64,000 nt of DNA, taken from contig JABZFP010000041.1 in assembly GCA_014237395.1 (NCBI GenBank), positions 124,001-188,000 of the forward strand, read 5' to 3'. A program made the translations under genes and the position numbers. The DNA comes from Desulfobacteraceae bacterium (GTDB lineage Bacteria; Desulfobacterota; Desulfobacteria; Desulfobacterales; UBA5852). The notes beneath the pieces were generated by a model. That model was not told the origin of the DNA. It ran no database searches and was given only the letters and a program-made list of their open reading frames with translations. Positions 26,306 to 35,201 of this stretch are shown piece by piece (the stretch's first letter is position 1; every line of letters starts with the position of its first letter).

Positions 26306-28852
26306 ATGCGAAACATTCAAACGTTTCAGGTTTTCCCCTTCTTACCCGAACCCCTGGCGTTTCTAGAAACACTCACCCGTAATCTGTGGTGGTGCTGGCA
26401 ACGGGATGCCATCGAACTTTTTCGGCGCATTCATCCCGGTCTTTGGTATCAGTGCCAGGGCAACCCCATCCTCTTTTTCACGCGCATTCCCCAGGAGCGC
26501 CTGGAAGAACTGGCCAGCGATAAGGGCTTCATCGCCCACATGGCCCGGGTTCGCGATCATTTTGAAGCCCAGGTGTTGAGCCCGCGCGCCGAAGATGCGC
26601 CCTATACGCCCGACACGACCATTGCCTATTTCTCCATGGAGTTCGGCATGCACGAAAGCGTGCCGCTCTATTCCGGCGGCCTGGGCGTCCTGGCCGGTGA
26701 CCACCTCAAAGCGGCCTCCGATCTCAAGTTGCCGCTGGTCGCCATGGGTCTCTTCTATCGTCAGGGATACTTCCGGCAATTCCTGAACGATGAGGGTTGG
26801 CAGCAGGAAGCCTACCCTGAAACCGATATTTACATGATGCCCATAGAACGCGCCCGCAACCCCGAGGGCCGGGAGGTGCTGGTCACGGTCGACGGTCCCG
26901 ACGGCCCCATCCATGCCATGGTTTGGCAAATCCAGGTCGGCCGCATTCCCCTGTATCTTCTGGATACCAATGTTCGTGAAAACCCGCCGGCCTTGCGGGA
27001 TATTACCGCCCGGTTGTATTCCGGCGGCAGCCAGCGCCGCCTGGCCCAGGAGCTGGTGCTGGGAATCGGCGGGATGCGCGCCCTGGAAGCCCTTCAGCGA
27101 AGCCACGAGGTCGTGCATATGAACGAGGGGCATTCCGCTTTTGCCAGTCTGGAGCGCCTCAGCCAACTCGTGGCGGCCGGCAATGTGGACTTAAGGACCG
27201 CCATGGAAATTCTGCCGCGCACAACGGTTTTCACCACCCACACACCGGTGGCGGCCGGACACGACGATTTTCCGGTGGATATGGTGGCCCCCTGTTTGAA
27301 ACCGTTCGAGGAAAAACTGGGCACCAACCTCAAGTCCATCATCAGTTGGGGTCAGCCCCAGGGCAGCGCCCCGGAAACCCCGCTTTCCATGTTTATCCTC
27401 GGCAAACGCATGTCGGCCCATTGCAATGGTGTCAGCGAACTCCATGGGGCCGTCGCCCGCCGGATGTGGCACCATCTCTGGCCCGGGATTCCGGAAGATG
27501 AGGTGCCCATCACCCACGTGACCAACGGCGTCCACATTCCGACCTGGACGGCTTCCGAAACCAGCCTGTTGTTCGAGCGCTATCTCGGCCCGGACTGGCA
27601 CATGACGGTCGGCCACACCGACAACGGCAACCGCCTCGAAGAAATGTACGATGAAGAGCTCTGGCACGCGCATGAAACCAACCGGGCTCGTCTCATCCGG
27701 GCCTGCCGACGCCGCATGGCCGATCAATACGGCCGGCGCAATGCCCCCATCACCACCATGAAAGAAGTGGAGTCCGTTCTGGACCAGGATGTGCTGACCA
27801 TCGCCTTTGCGCGGCGCTTTGCCACCTACAAACGGGCCAACCTGCTGCTGCAGGATCCGGAACGTCTGGAAGGCATTATCAATTCAAAAGAGTTTCCGGT
27901 ACAGTTTATCTTCGCCGGCAAAGCCCACCCACAGGACAACGAAGGCAAAGAACTTATCCGCAAACTGGTGGATTTTGGCAGACGTCCCAACTTGCGCCAC
28001 CGGTTCATCTTCATCGAAGACTACGATATGCAAATCGCGCGACGGCTCGTTCAGGGGGCCGATGTCTGGCTGAATACACCTCGCCGGCCGTTCGAAGCCT
28101 GCGGCACTTCCGGGATGAAAGCCGCCATCAACGGCGTCCTCAACGTCAGTGTGCTTGATGGATGGTGGTGCGAAGGCTACCACAACGATCGCGGCTGGCG
28201 CATCGGTGACGGCGAGGAATTTGAGGATGCCGACTATCAGGATCGGATCGAAGGCCAGGCCTTGTATAATGTGTTGGAAAACGAGGTGATTCCCTGTTTT
28301 TACGACCGTGAGAGCGGGGGGCTGCCGCTGCGCTGGTTGAAAAAAATGAAGGCCTCGATGCAAATGGCGATGCAGGATTTCAGTGCCCAGCGCATGGTGA
28401 GTCAATACGGCGAACGGTTCTACCAACCGGCCGAGCGACAATATCAAGACCTGATGGCCGAAGAAGCCCGGGAAGCCGTGCAGAAAAGCCAGATCCATTC
28501 CCGCCTGGTCAAGCTCTGGCAAAACGTGGTCGTGGATTTCCCGGTACCCCAATCCGAAGGTCCCATGCGGGTTGGCGACAAGCTTCAGATCAATGTGCTC
28601 GTCAATCTCGGTGACATCAAGCCGGAAGAGGTCGATGTGCAGCTTTGTTACGGACCGCCCAAAACCGTGGACCGCCTGGAAGTCACCTATCGCGAAACCA
28701 TGACCGTGGAAGAGGTCCTCAGCGATAATCGTTATCTATACAGCTGTACGCTGCCCTGCGATGCTCCCGGACGCTACGGATTCACCGCACGGGTCACGCC
28801 CCGGGGCGACATCTGGATCCGCTATACGCCGGGGCTGATCGCATGGGCCTGA
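26306..28852 (+). CDS. glgP: Alpha-glucan (glycogen) phosphorylase
   Basis: An 848-residue GT35 phosphorylase of the form with an N-terminal DUF3417 domain (LTRNLWWCWQ near residue 25). It releases glucose 1-phosphate from alpha-1,4-glucan ends. The PLP lysine lies in EACGTSGMKAAINGVLN near residue 599, and the FAGKAHPQDN region precedes it. A TTGGAGACAG-type ribosome site is 8 nt upstream. It lies 79 bp after the debranching enzyme; both are needed for complete breakdown of glycogen. Confidence 0.93.
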   Translation: MRNIQTFQVFPFLPEPLAFLETLTRNLWWCWQRDAIELFRRIHPGLWYQCQGNPILFFTRIPQERLEELASDKGFIAHMARVRDHFEAQVLSPRAEDAPYTPDTTIAYFSMEFGMHESVPLYSGGLGVLAGDHLKAASDLKLPLVAMGLFYRQGYFRQFLNDEGWQQEAYPETDIYMMPIERARNPEGREVLVTVDGPDGPIHAMVWQIQVGRIPLYLLDTNVRENPPALRDITARLYSGGSQRRLAQELVLGIGGMRALEALQRSHEVVHMNEGHSAFASLERLSQLVAAGNVDLRTAMEILPRTTVFTTHTPVAAGHDDFPVDMVAPCLKPFEEKLGTNLKSIISWGQPQGSAPETPLSMFILGKRMSAHCNGVSELHGAVARRMWHHLWPGIPEDEVPITHVTNGVHIPTWTASETSLLFERYLGPDWHMTVGHTDNGNRLEEMYDEELWHAHETNRARLIRACRRRMADQYGRRNAPITTMKEVESVLDQDVLTIAFARRFATYKRANLLLQDPERLEGIINSKEFPVQFIFAGKAHPQDNEGKELIRKLVDFGRRPNLRHRFIFIEDYDMQIARRLVQGADVWLNTPRRPFEACGTSGMKAAINGVLNVSVLDGWWCEGYHNDRGWRIGDGEEFEDADYQDRIEGQALYNVLENEVIPCFYDRESGGLPLRWLKKMKASMQMAMQDFSAQRMVSQYGERFYQPAERQYQDLMAEEAREAVQKSQIHSRLVKLWQNVVVDFPVPQSEGPMRVGDKLQINVLVNLGDIKPEEVDVQLCYGPPKTVDRLEVTYRETMTVEEVLSDNRYLYSCTLPCDAPGRYGFTARVTPRGDIWIRYTPGLIAWA

Positions 28853-28883
28853 TGGCCATGCCTTTTGGCAATCAGCAGGTCTT

Positions 28884-28919
28884 GGAAGGAAAGCAGGCCC
28901 ATGCGACTGCTTTCCTTCC
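28884..28919. other. 13-bp perfect hairpin between glgP and glgA
   Basis: GGAAGGAAAGCAG (28884-28896) pairs perfectly with CTGCTTTCCTTCC (28907-28919) around a 10-nt loop. It sits in the 100-bp gap between glgP and glgA. No T-run follows on the plus strand, so it may stabilise or process the mRNA rather than terminate it. Confidence 0.6.
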
Positions 28920-28952
28920 GCGAAAGATGCAACCCCATCGAAGGAGAGCGCC

Positions 28953-30476
28953 ATGCCCGCATCGCGCAGCAATCCCACCGTATTGGTGGTAACGCCCGAA
29001 GTCACCTATCTTCCCGAAGGCATGGGCAACATGTCCAACCATCTTACCGCCAAAGCAGGCGGGTTGGCCGATGTTTCCGCGGCCCTGATCAGCGCGCTCT
29101 TCGATCAGGGCGCCGATGTCCACGTCGCCCTGCCGGACTACCGCGAGATATTTGCGGCCCACACGGCCCCTGTCTTAAAAAGTGAATTCCGGCGCATCCG
29201 CGATAAAATGCCGGATGAGCGGATCCATCTGGCGGAAGACCGCGCTTTTTTTTATACCACCACCGTCTACTCCCATTATGGATCGGACAACATTAAAATC
29301 GCGCTGGCCTTCCAGCGCGAAATCATCAATAACATCATGCCGCGGGTCAAACCGGATCTGATTCACTGCAACGACTGGATGACCGGCTTGATTCCGGCGG
29401 CCGCGCGCGAAATGGGGATTCCCTGCCTGTTCACCATTCACAATATCCACACCGTGAAAACACTGCTGGCCTCCATCGAAGACCGCGGCATCGATGCGGC
29501 CTATTTCTGGCACCATCTCTATTACGAGGGCATGGCCGTCGAGTACGAGGAAACCCGGGAAGTCAACCCGGTGGACTTGCTGGTGAGCGGGGTCTTTGCC
29601 GCCCACTTTGTCAATACGGTCAGCCCGACGTTCCTCCAGGAGATCGTGGAGGGCCGCCACGGTTTCGTGGAAGCCGACCTCAAGCAGGAACTGACCAATA
29701 AATTTTACGCCGAGTGCGCCACCGGCATCCTCAATGCCCCCGATCCCTCCTACCACCCCGAGACGGACGACGCCCTGGTGCAGCAATATTCCGCCAAGGA
29801 TCATGCCAAAGGCAAACGGACCAACAAGCGCCACCTGCAGCGCCGCCTTGGGCTGGTGGAAGATGATCGGGCGCCGCTCTTTTTCTGGCCCCACCGCCTG
29901 GACCCGGTTCAAAAGGGATGCCAGCTTCTGGCCGAAATCCTATACCATGTCGTGTCCAAATACTGGGACCGTCACCTGCAAATCGTCTTTGTGGCCAATG
30001 GCGAGTACAAGGGGGTTTTTCATAATATCGTCGCCTTTCACGAGTTGTACGATCGGGTCGCCATCTGCGAATTTGACGAGCAGCTGGCCCGGCTGGCCTA
30101 TGGCGCGGCTGATTTCATCCTGATGCCATCGCGCTTCGAGCCCTGCGGCCTTCCCCAGATGATCGCGCCGATCTACGGCTGTCTGCCCGTGGCCCACAAT
30201 ACCGGCGGCATCCACGACACGGTGACCCATCTCGCGCCAGAAACCAATTCGGGCAACGGCTTCCTTTTCGATGTTTATGACAGCCCTGGGCTTTTGTGGG
30301 CCATGGATCAGGCCATGCACTTCCATAGCGCACCCGCGCAGATGCGCCGGAAGCAGATTCAGCGCATCATGCAGGAGAGTGCTGAAACGTTCAACCATGA
30401 CGTGACCGCCCGCCAGTATATAAAGTTGTACGAGAAAATGCTGGAGCGCCCCCTGATCGCCGCGCGCCCTCATTGA
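28953..30476 (+). CDS. glgA: Glycogen synthase (GT5)
   Basis: A 507-residue GT5 starch/glycogen synthase that extends alpha-1,4-glucan from a nucleotide glucose. The donor-loop motif KAGGLADVSAAL is near residue 31. HCNDWMTGLIP is near 135, and the C-terminal donor site has MPSRFEPCGLPQMIA near 390 and HNTGGIHDTV. An AAGGAGAG site precedes the ATG. GT5 enzymes usually use ADP-glucose, but no glgC is nearby while a UDP-glucose pyrophosphorylase is, so the donor is an open question. Confidence 0.9.
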   Translation: MPASRSNPTVLVVTPEVTYLPEGMGNMSNHLTAKAGGLADVSAALISALFDQGADVHVALPDYREIFAAHTAPVLKSEFRRIRDKMPDERIHLAEDRAFFYTTTVYSHYGSDNIKIALAFQREIINNIMPRVKPDLIHCNDWMTGLIPAAAREMGIPCLFTIHNIHTVKTLLASIEDRGIDAAYFWHHLYYEGMAVEYEETREVNPVDLLVSGVFAAHFVNTVSPTFLQEIVEGRHGFVEADLKQELTNKFYAECATGILNAPDPSYHPETDDALVQQYSAKDHAKGKRTNKRHLQRRLGLVEDDRAPLFFWPHRLDPVQKGCQLLAEILYHVVSKYWDRHLQIVFVANGEYKGVFHNIVAFHELYDRVAICEFDEQLARLAYGAADFILMPSRFEPCGLPQMIAPIYGCLPVAHNTGGIHDTVTHLAPETNSGNGFLFDVYDSPGLLWAMDQAMHFHSAPAQMRRKQIQRIMQESAETFNHDVTARQYIKLYEKMLERPLIAARPH

Positions 30477-30534
30477 GGGAAAAGATCCGTCCACCCGGTG
30501 CCGCCATTGAAGATGGTATAGCGAGGTTCGTCCC

Positions 30535-32574
30535 ATGGCATCCGAACACCCTACGACCACACCCCCCTGGCTGGATCGGCTATTGACCAGGGACCACTGG
30601 CTGACCCCTTACCGCGATGCCCTGATCCGCCGGCGGCAGGCCGTTGACACCCTCCGCCGGATGGTCATTGGCGACAAGAGTTCCCTGAAAGCGGCGGCCG
30701 GCGATTATCGCTATTTTGGCCTGAAGCGGCATCCGGACGGATGGATTTTCCGCGAATGGGCCCCGAACGCGCAAGCCATTTACCTGGTAGGAACCTTCAA
30801 CGCCTGGCGCGAGGACCGCGCCTATGCGCTTCGGCCCGTGGCTGATCGCGACGGTGCCTGGGAAATCAGGTTGCCCCCAGATCGCATGACCCATGGCGAC
30901 TTGTTTCGACTGCGTCTCCACTGGCCGGGCGGCAGCGGCGATCGCCTGCCCGCCTATGCCCACCGGGTGGTTCAGGACCCTGCGACCCTGATTTTCAATG
31001 CCCAGGTGTGGGAACCGCCGGAAGGTTATCGATGGATCAACGAAGCGCCACCGCCGACTGACCCGATCCTGGTTTATGAAACCCATGTGGGAATGGCCCA
31101 GGAAAAGGAAGGGGTTGGCACCTATCGGGAGTTTGCCGACCACCTGATACCACGCATCCGGGATGCCGGTTACAACACGATCCAGCTGATGGCGGTGCAG
31201 GAGCACCCCTATTACGGTTCCTTCGGCTACCAGGTATCGAATTTTTTTGCTGCGTCCTCGCGCTTCGGCTCACCGGAAGATCTCAAATACCTGGTGGACA
31301 GCGCCCATGGCGCCGGCCTGCGGGTGGTCATGGACCTGGTGCATTCCCATGGCGTGTCCAACGAAGTGGAGGGCTTGAGCCGCTTTGACGGCACGCTCTA
31401 CCAGTATTTTCACGACGGGCCGCGCGGTCTCCACCCGGCCTGGGATTCCCGCTGCTTCGACTATGCGAAACGCGAGGTGCTGCGTTTCCTGCTGTCCAAC
31501 TGCCGCTTCTGGCTGGAAGCGTATCGCTTCGACGGTTTCCGCTTCGACGGCATCACCAGCATGCTTTATCGGGATCACGGCCTGGGCAAGGCCTTCATGT
31601 CGTATGACGATTATTTCAGCCCTAACGTCGATGAGGACGCGCTCTCCTATTTGACCCTGGCCAATGAGCTGGTTCACACCGTCGACCCCCAGGCTGTCAC
31701 CATCGCGGAAGACATCAGCGGCCTGCCGGGTTTGGCACTGCCGGCTGAAGAGGGCGGCGTTGGGTTCGATTACCGGTTTGCCATGGGAATCGCCGACAAC
31801 TGGATCCGTTTGACCAAGGATGTGGCCGATGAAAACTGGCGTCCGGGGCATCTCTGGTATGAACTGACCAACCGGCGTGCCCATGAGAAATCCATCAGCT
31901 ACGCCGAATGTCACGATCAGGCCCTGGTGGGGGATCAAACCCTCATCTTCCGCCTGGCCGGGGCCGCCATGTATCATCACATGCACCGGGACGATCCGGA
32001 CCCGGCCATGGACCGCGCCATGGCGCTGCACAAGATGATCCGGCTAATCACCCTGGCCACGGCCGGTCACGGTTACCTGACTTTCATGGGCAACGACTTC
32101 GGTCATCCCGAATGGATCGATTTCCCCCGTGAGGGGAACAACTGGTCATATCATTACGCCCGGCGCCAGTGGAACCTGGCCGACCATCCTGATTTGAAAT
32201 ACGGCCAACTGGCCGCCTTCGACCGGGCCATGCTCGACCTGGTCAAGACCCACGGCGTTTTCGAGGACCCCTGGGCCCACCTGGTTTATGAACACAACGA
32301 CGATCAGGTTCTGGCATTTGCCCGCCGCGATCTTCTGTTCGTTTTCGGGTTTCACCCGACACGGTCCTTGACGGACTGCGAGTTCCCCTGTTTACCCGGG
32401 CAATATCGGCTGGTGCTCGATAGCGATGACCCGCGCTTTGGCGGCCACGGCCGCCTGCAGTCCGGCCAGGCCCACTTCACCCGGCCGGATGAAGCGAACC
32501 CGGTCCCGTCGCAGGGAAGGCTGCAACTCTACATTCCCAGCCGGACGGCGCAGGTTCTGCTGAAGGTGGATTGA
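30535..32574 (+). CDS. glgB: 1,4-alpha-glucan branching enzyme (eukaryote-like GH13_8)
   Basis: A 679-residue branching enzyme that makes alpha-1,6 linkages. A CBM48 domain (FREWAPNAQAIYLVGTFNAW, residues about 65-85) precedes the GH13 barrel. Catalytic regions are VMDLVHSHGV near 263, nucleophile FRFDGIT near 338, acid IAEDISG near 391 and AECHDQ near 457. The text around YETHVGMAQEKEGVGTY resembles eukaryotic GBE1 and plant enzymes more than E. coli GlgB. It is the last gene of the glycogen block, 58 bp after glgA. Confidence 0.92.
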   Translation: MASEHPTTTPPWLDRLLTRDHWLTPYRDALIRRRQAVDTLRRMVIGDKSSLKAAAGDYRYFGLKRHPDGWIFREWAPNAQAIYLVGTFNAWREDRAYALRPVADRDGAWEIRLPPDRMTHGDLFRLRLHWPGGSGDRLPAYAHRVVQDPATLIFNAQVWEPPEGYRWINEAPPPTDPILVYETHVGMAQEKEGVGTYREFADHLIPRIRDAGYNTIQLMAVQEHPYYGSFGYQVSNFFAASSRFGSPEDLKYLVDSAHGAGLRVVMDLVHSHGVSNEVEGLSRFDGTLYQYFHDGPRGLHPAWDSRCFDYAKREVLRFLLSNCRFWLEAYRFDGFRFDGITSMLYRDHGLGKAFMSYDDYFSPNVDEDALSYLTLANELVHTVDPQAVTIAEDISGLPGLALPAEEGGVGFDYRFAMGIADNWIRLTKDVADENWRPGHLWYELTNRRAHEKSISYAECHDQALVGDQTLIFRLAGAAMYHHMHRDDPDPAMDRAMALHKMIRLITLATAGHGYLTFMGNDFGHPEWIDFPREGNNWSYHYARRQWNLADHPDLKYGQLAAFDRAMLDLVKTHGVFEDPWAHLVYEHNDDQVLAFARRDLLFVFGFHPTRSLTDCEFPCLPGQYRLVLDSDDPRFGGHGRLQSGQAHFTRPDEANPVPSQGRLQLYIPSRTAQVLLKVD

Positions 32575-32622
32575 TGGTCAGGATATGAAATACGTGCGGC
32601 GGGGAAGAATCCGCTGAAGGAT

Positions 32623-33219
32623 TCAGGTACTGTTCTTGTAATGACGGTAAAAGCGCATGACCTTTTCAACATAGCGTTCGGTCTCGGGGATCGGCGGGAT
32701 GCGCTGGTAGCGGTCCACAACCGTGGGGCCGGCATTATAGGCGGAAAGCGTCAGGGCCAACTTGCCGTCGTAGCGATCGTATAGCGTGCGGAAATAGCGG
32801 GTGCCCCCCATGATGTTCTGGTGGGGATCAAACGGATCCTTGATGTTCAAGGCCTGGTAGTTCTGGGGCATGATCTGCATGAGGCCCCGGGCGCCTTTTT
32901 TGGAAACCGCCTGGGGATTGAAGCTGGATTCGGCCTGGATGATGGCTTTCAGCAGGGAAAAATCCACGCCATGACGGCGCGCGGCCTCTTTGATGATGCG
33001 GTCGTATTTATTGATATTGGCCGGGGTATAGAAACGGGGTTTACTGCTGCGGATGTAAATGCGGTATTCCGGCGAGGATGGCGTATTGGTGAAATGCATC
33101 ACCCCGTCGGCATCCCGGTACATGTAGATATCAGCTGAAACCGGCACGCCGGCAAGCAACGACAGCATCACGAGCACCCCTAGCCCCGCCCGTATGTTCT
33201 TTTTTGCTTGCGTTGTCAT
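32623..33219 (-). CDS. Lytic transglycosylase with DUF4124 domain
   Basis: A 198-residue exported protein. The signal peptide covers about residues 1-30 (LGVLVMLSLLAGVPVSA). A DUF4124-like segment follows (IYMYRDADGVMHFTNTP). The SLT domain (about 78-190) has the catalytic glutamate in IIQAESSFNPQAVSKKGARG and the AYNAGPTVV motif. It should cleave murein glycan strands in the periplasm to 1,6-anhydro products. It is monocistronic with a good promoter at 33285-33312. Confidence 0.88.
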   Translation of the reverse strand: MTTQAKKNIRAGLGVLVMLSLLAGVPVSADIYMYRDADGVMHFTNTPSSPEYRIYIRSSKPRFYTPANINKYDRIIKEAARRHGVDFSLLKAIIQAESSFNPQAVSKKGARGLMQIMPQNYQALNIKDPFDPHQNIMGGTRYFRTLYDRYDGKLALTLSAYNAGPTVVDRYQRIPPIPETERYVEKVMRFYRHYKNST

Positions 33220-33284
33220 AAGCCCGCATCAGACCGTTAGTGTTAATACCGAATCAACCCTGAAGACTCGCCCCATTTCCGATT

Positions 33285-33312
33285 ATTATATTTTTTTTCT
33301 CGATAAACTCAA
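33285..33312 (-). promoter_or_regulatory. Sigma-70-type promoter for the lytic transglycosylase gene
   Basis: On the minus strand TTGAGT (-35, 33312-33307) and a perfect TATAAT (-10, 33290-33285) are separated by 16 bp. Transcription would begin near 33278, giving a leader of about 59 nt to the ATG at 33219. Confidence 0.6.
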
Positions 33313-33410
33313 GTCCTCCGTCTGCATTGACCGGGGGAAAAGCGTCTCACCGAGGGTATCGGCGGTTTCCGCCGGCGACTTGAGCGGTTTTGGTGCGCCC
33401 GGGAAGCCTT

Positions 33411-33833
33411 TCATGTGGGATCCGGCGGGGTGGCCGCAGCTACGGCTTGCTGCAGGGCCTTTTTCTGCTGAACCTCGCGATATTGCTTGATGATAAACCG
33501 GGTGGGGAAAACCGGATTGGCCAGATAGGGAATCGCATTCGCGCAAAATTCATCCCTGAGGAGGGTAAGGATGTCGTCTTTTTCGTCATCGGGAACGAAA
33601 ACACGCTCCCTGCGGCTCAGAAAAACGACACGGGGACCCAATACATCCCGAACGCTTGCCAGCGGCAGGCCATTCATTGGTTCCGGCGGCAGGGCGTCTT
33701 CGGTGACCGGTATGTCCAGCCGAGCCTCCATGGTCACAATCCAGCGATCAGCGCCCTGGCGGCGGGAGACATCATACAGGTTGAGCGTGGTGCCATTGCT
33801 CAGGTGACGGGTTTCCATCAGGTTGTCATTCAT
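33411..33833 (-). CDS. Hypothetical protein
   Basis: A 140-residue soluble protein that I do not recognise. The ATG at 33833 (MNDNLMETRHL) has a GGAG site about 8 nt upstream; the frame extends to an ATG at 33854. It is rich in charged residues, with a proline-containing middle (DIPVTEDALPPEPMNGLPL) and a C-terminal basic amphipathic segment (IIKQYREVQQKKALQQAV). No signal peptide or membrane helix. A CGGCGGTTTCCGCCG hairpin downstream (33360-33374) may mark the transcript end. Confidence 0.6.
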   Translation of the reverse strand: MNDNLMETRHLSNGTTLNLYDVSRRQGADRWIVTMEARLDIPVTEDALPPEPMNGLPLASVRDVLGPRVVFLSRRERVFVPDDEKDDILTLLRDEFCANAIPYLANPVFPTRFIIKQYREVQQKKALQQAVAAATPPDPT

Positions 33834-33928
33834 GACAGGTTCTCCATGGGACATGGGTCAGGCCGCCGACCGGTGGCAAGTGCCGTAACGGGTTTTATAA
33901 AAGAAGGGTGGGCAAGGCCGATCATGAC

Positions 33929-34408
33929 TCAACTGATGGGCAGCATGTAATCCGCCAGGCGACTGGAGGTTTTGCGCAAGTTGTTGCTGAGCAGAATGGC
34001 AATGCCTTTCAAGAGCTTGATGCCGATATTGGCATGACGCGTCAGAACCAGATCAAAGGCCGCCTGGGATAGAATAAACAGTTTGGCATTGTCGCGCGCC
34101 CTGATGGTCGCCGAGCGCGGCAAGTTTTCAATCACCGACATTTCCCCGATGGACTGCCCTTTGCGAAGCGTCGTGATGACGATTTCCTGATCGACGGCGG
34201 TGGGTTGTTTGATGACATCCAGGGTCCCGTGGGCGATGAAACACATAAAGTTGCCGCGGTCGGCTTCCTGAAACAGAATTTCACCCTGTTGCAGTTCGAT
34301 CACGTTCATGTGTTTGGCCACCAGCTTGACTTCTTCGGCATTCATCCGGCTGAAAAGCGGGATGCCCATAAAGAAATCGATAATGGCTTTTGACAGATTG
34401 GGATCCAT
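33929..34408 (-). CDS. Cyclic nucleotide-binding domain protein
   Basis: A 159-residue single-domain protein of the cAMP-receptor fold. The beta-roll runs from about residue 18 to 130, with GEILFQEADRGNFMCFIAHG and the phosphate-binding cassette region GQSIGEMSVIENLPRSATIRA, which keeps the GE and RSA residues of the family. No helix-turn-helix follows, so it is not a Crp-type regulator. It probably acts as a free sensor or partner of another protein. It is divergent from the HD-domain gene. Confidence 0.85.
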   Translation of the reverse strand: MDPNLSKAIIDFFMGIPLFSRMNAEEVKLVAKHMNVIELQQGEILFQEADRGNFMCFIAHGTLDVIKQPTAVDQEIVITTLRKGQSIGEMSVIENLPRSATIRARDNAKLFILSQAAFDLVLTRHANIGIKLLKGIAILLSNNLRKTSSRLADYMLPIS

Positions 34409-34529
34409 AATCTAAAACGCCTAGCGAGGTGTTCACTGAGACCCAATGATGATTTTTTTACATTATTATCAAACTTTTGAAGGTAAATGAAGCTTTTCTT
34501 GCCCTTGGAACTGTAAAAGGAGGCCTGCC

Positions 34530-35111
34530 ATGACCAACGCGCCCCCCACGCGCGAAGACGCCTGGAACCTGCTGACAACCTACAACCAGAGTGACAGCCT
34601 GCGTAAACACGCCCTGGCCGTTGAAGGCGTCATGCGCCACTTTGCCCGTAAATACGGCGAAGACGAAACCCAATGGGGCGTTATCGGGCTGATCCACGAT
34701 CTTGATTATGAACAGTTTCCCGAGCAGCACTGCACGAAAACCCGGGCCATTCTGGAGGAAAACGGCTGGCCGGAAGACTATATCCGGGCTGTTGTGAGCC
34801 ACGGTTACGGCATCTGCTCGGATGTGGAACCCCGTTCCACCCTGGAAAAGGTTCTCTTTGCCGTGGATGAACTGACCGGCCTGGTGGCCACCACCGCCCT
34901 GGTACGCCCTTCCAAGAGCGTGATGGATCTGAAGCCCAAGTCCGTGAAAAAAAAATGGAAGGATAAACGCTTTGCCGCCGGCGTGGACCGGTCCATTATT
35001 GAAAAAGGGGCCGCCATGCTGGGGGTGGAATTGTCGGAATTGATCAGTGATACCATTGCCGGCATGCAGGCGGTAGCCGACACGATCGGGCTTAAAGGCC
35101 AAACGTCATGA
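34530..35111 (+). CDS. HD-domain (HDIG-type) predicted hydrolase
   Basis: A 193-residue protein with an HD phosphohydrolase fold. The metal ligands are in RKHALAVEGVM (H near 28), GLIHDLDYEQFP (HD near 57-58) and VVSHGYG (H near 91). The D in FAVDELTGLV (about 113) may complete the set. An AAAGGAGG site is 8 nt upstream of ATG. Related proteins are usually annotated as HDIG hydrolases with unknown substrate. The gene is separated from dnaK by a terminator acting on the opposite strand. Confidence 0.8.
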   Translation: MTNAPPTREDAWNLLTTYNQSDSLRKHALAVEGVMRHFARKYGEDETQWGVIGLIHDLDYEQFPEQHCTKTRAILEENGWPEDYIRAVVSHGYGICSDVEPRSTLEKVLFAVDELTGLVATTALVRPSKSVMDLKPKSVKKKWKDKRFAAGVDRSIIEKGAAMLGVELSELISDTIAGMQAVADTIGLKGQTS

Positions 35112-35154
35112 ATCGCTGTCCACGCAAGGGACGGCCCTCGGCCCAAAAATAGGG

Positions 35155-35194
35155 TTAAAAAAAATTGCCGCCCTCTGTTGAACCAGAGGGCGGC
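35155..35194 (-). terminator. Rho-independent terminator of dnaK
   Basis: A perfect 11-bp stem (35194-35184 with 35177-35167) has a 6-nt loop and is followed on the minus strand by AATTTTTTTT. It starts only a few bases after the dnaK stop. Confidence 0.92.
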
Positions 35195-35201
35195 GACAAG
35201 A

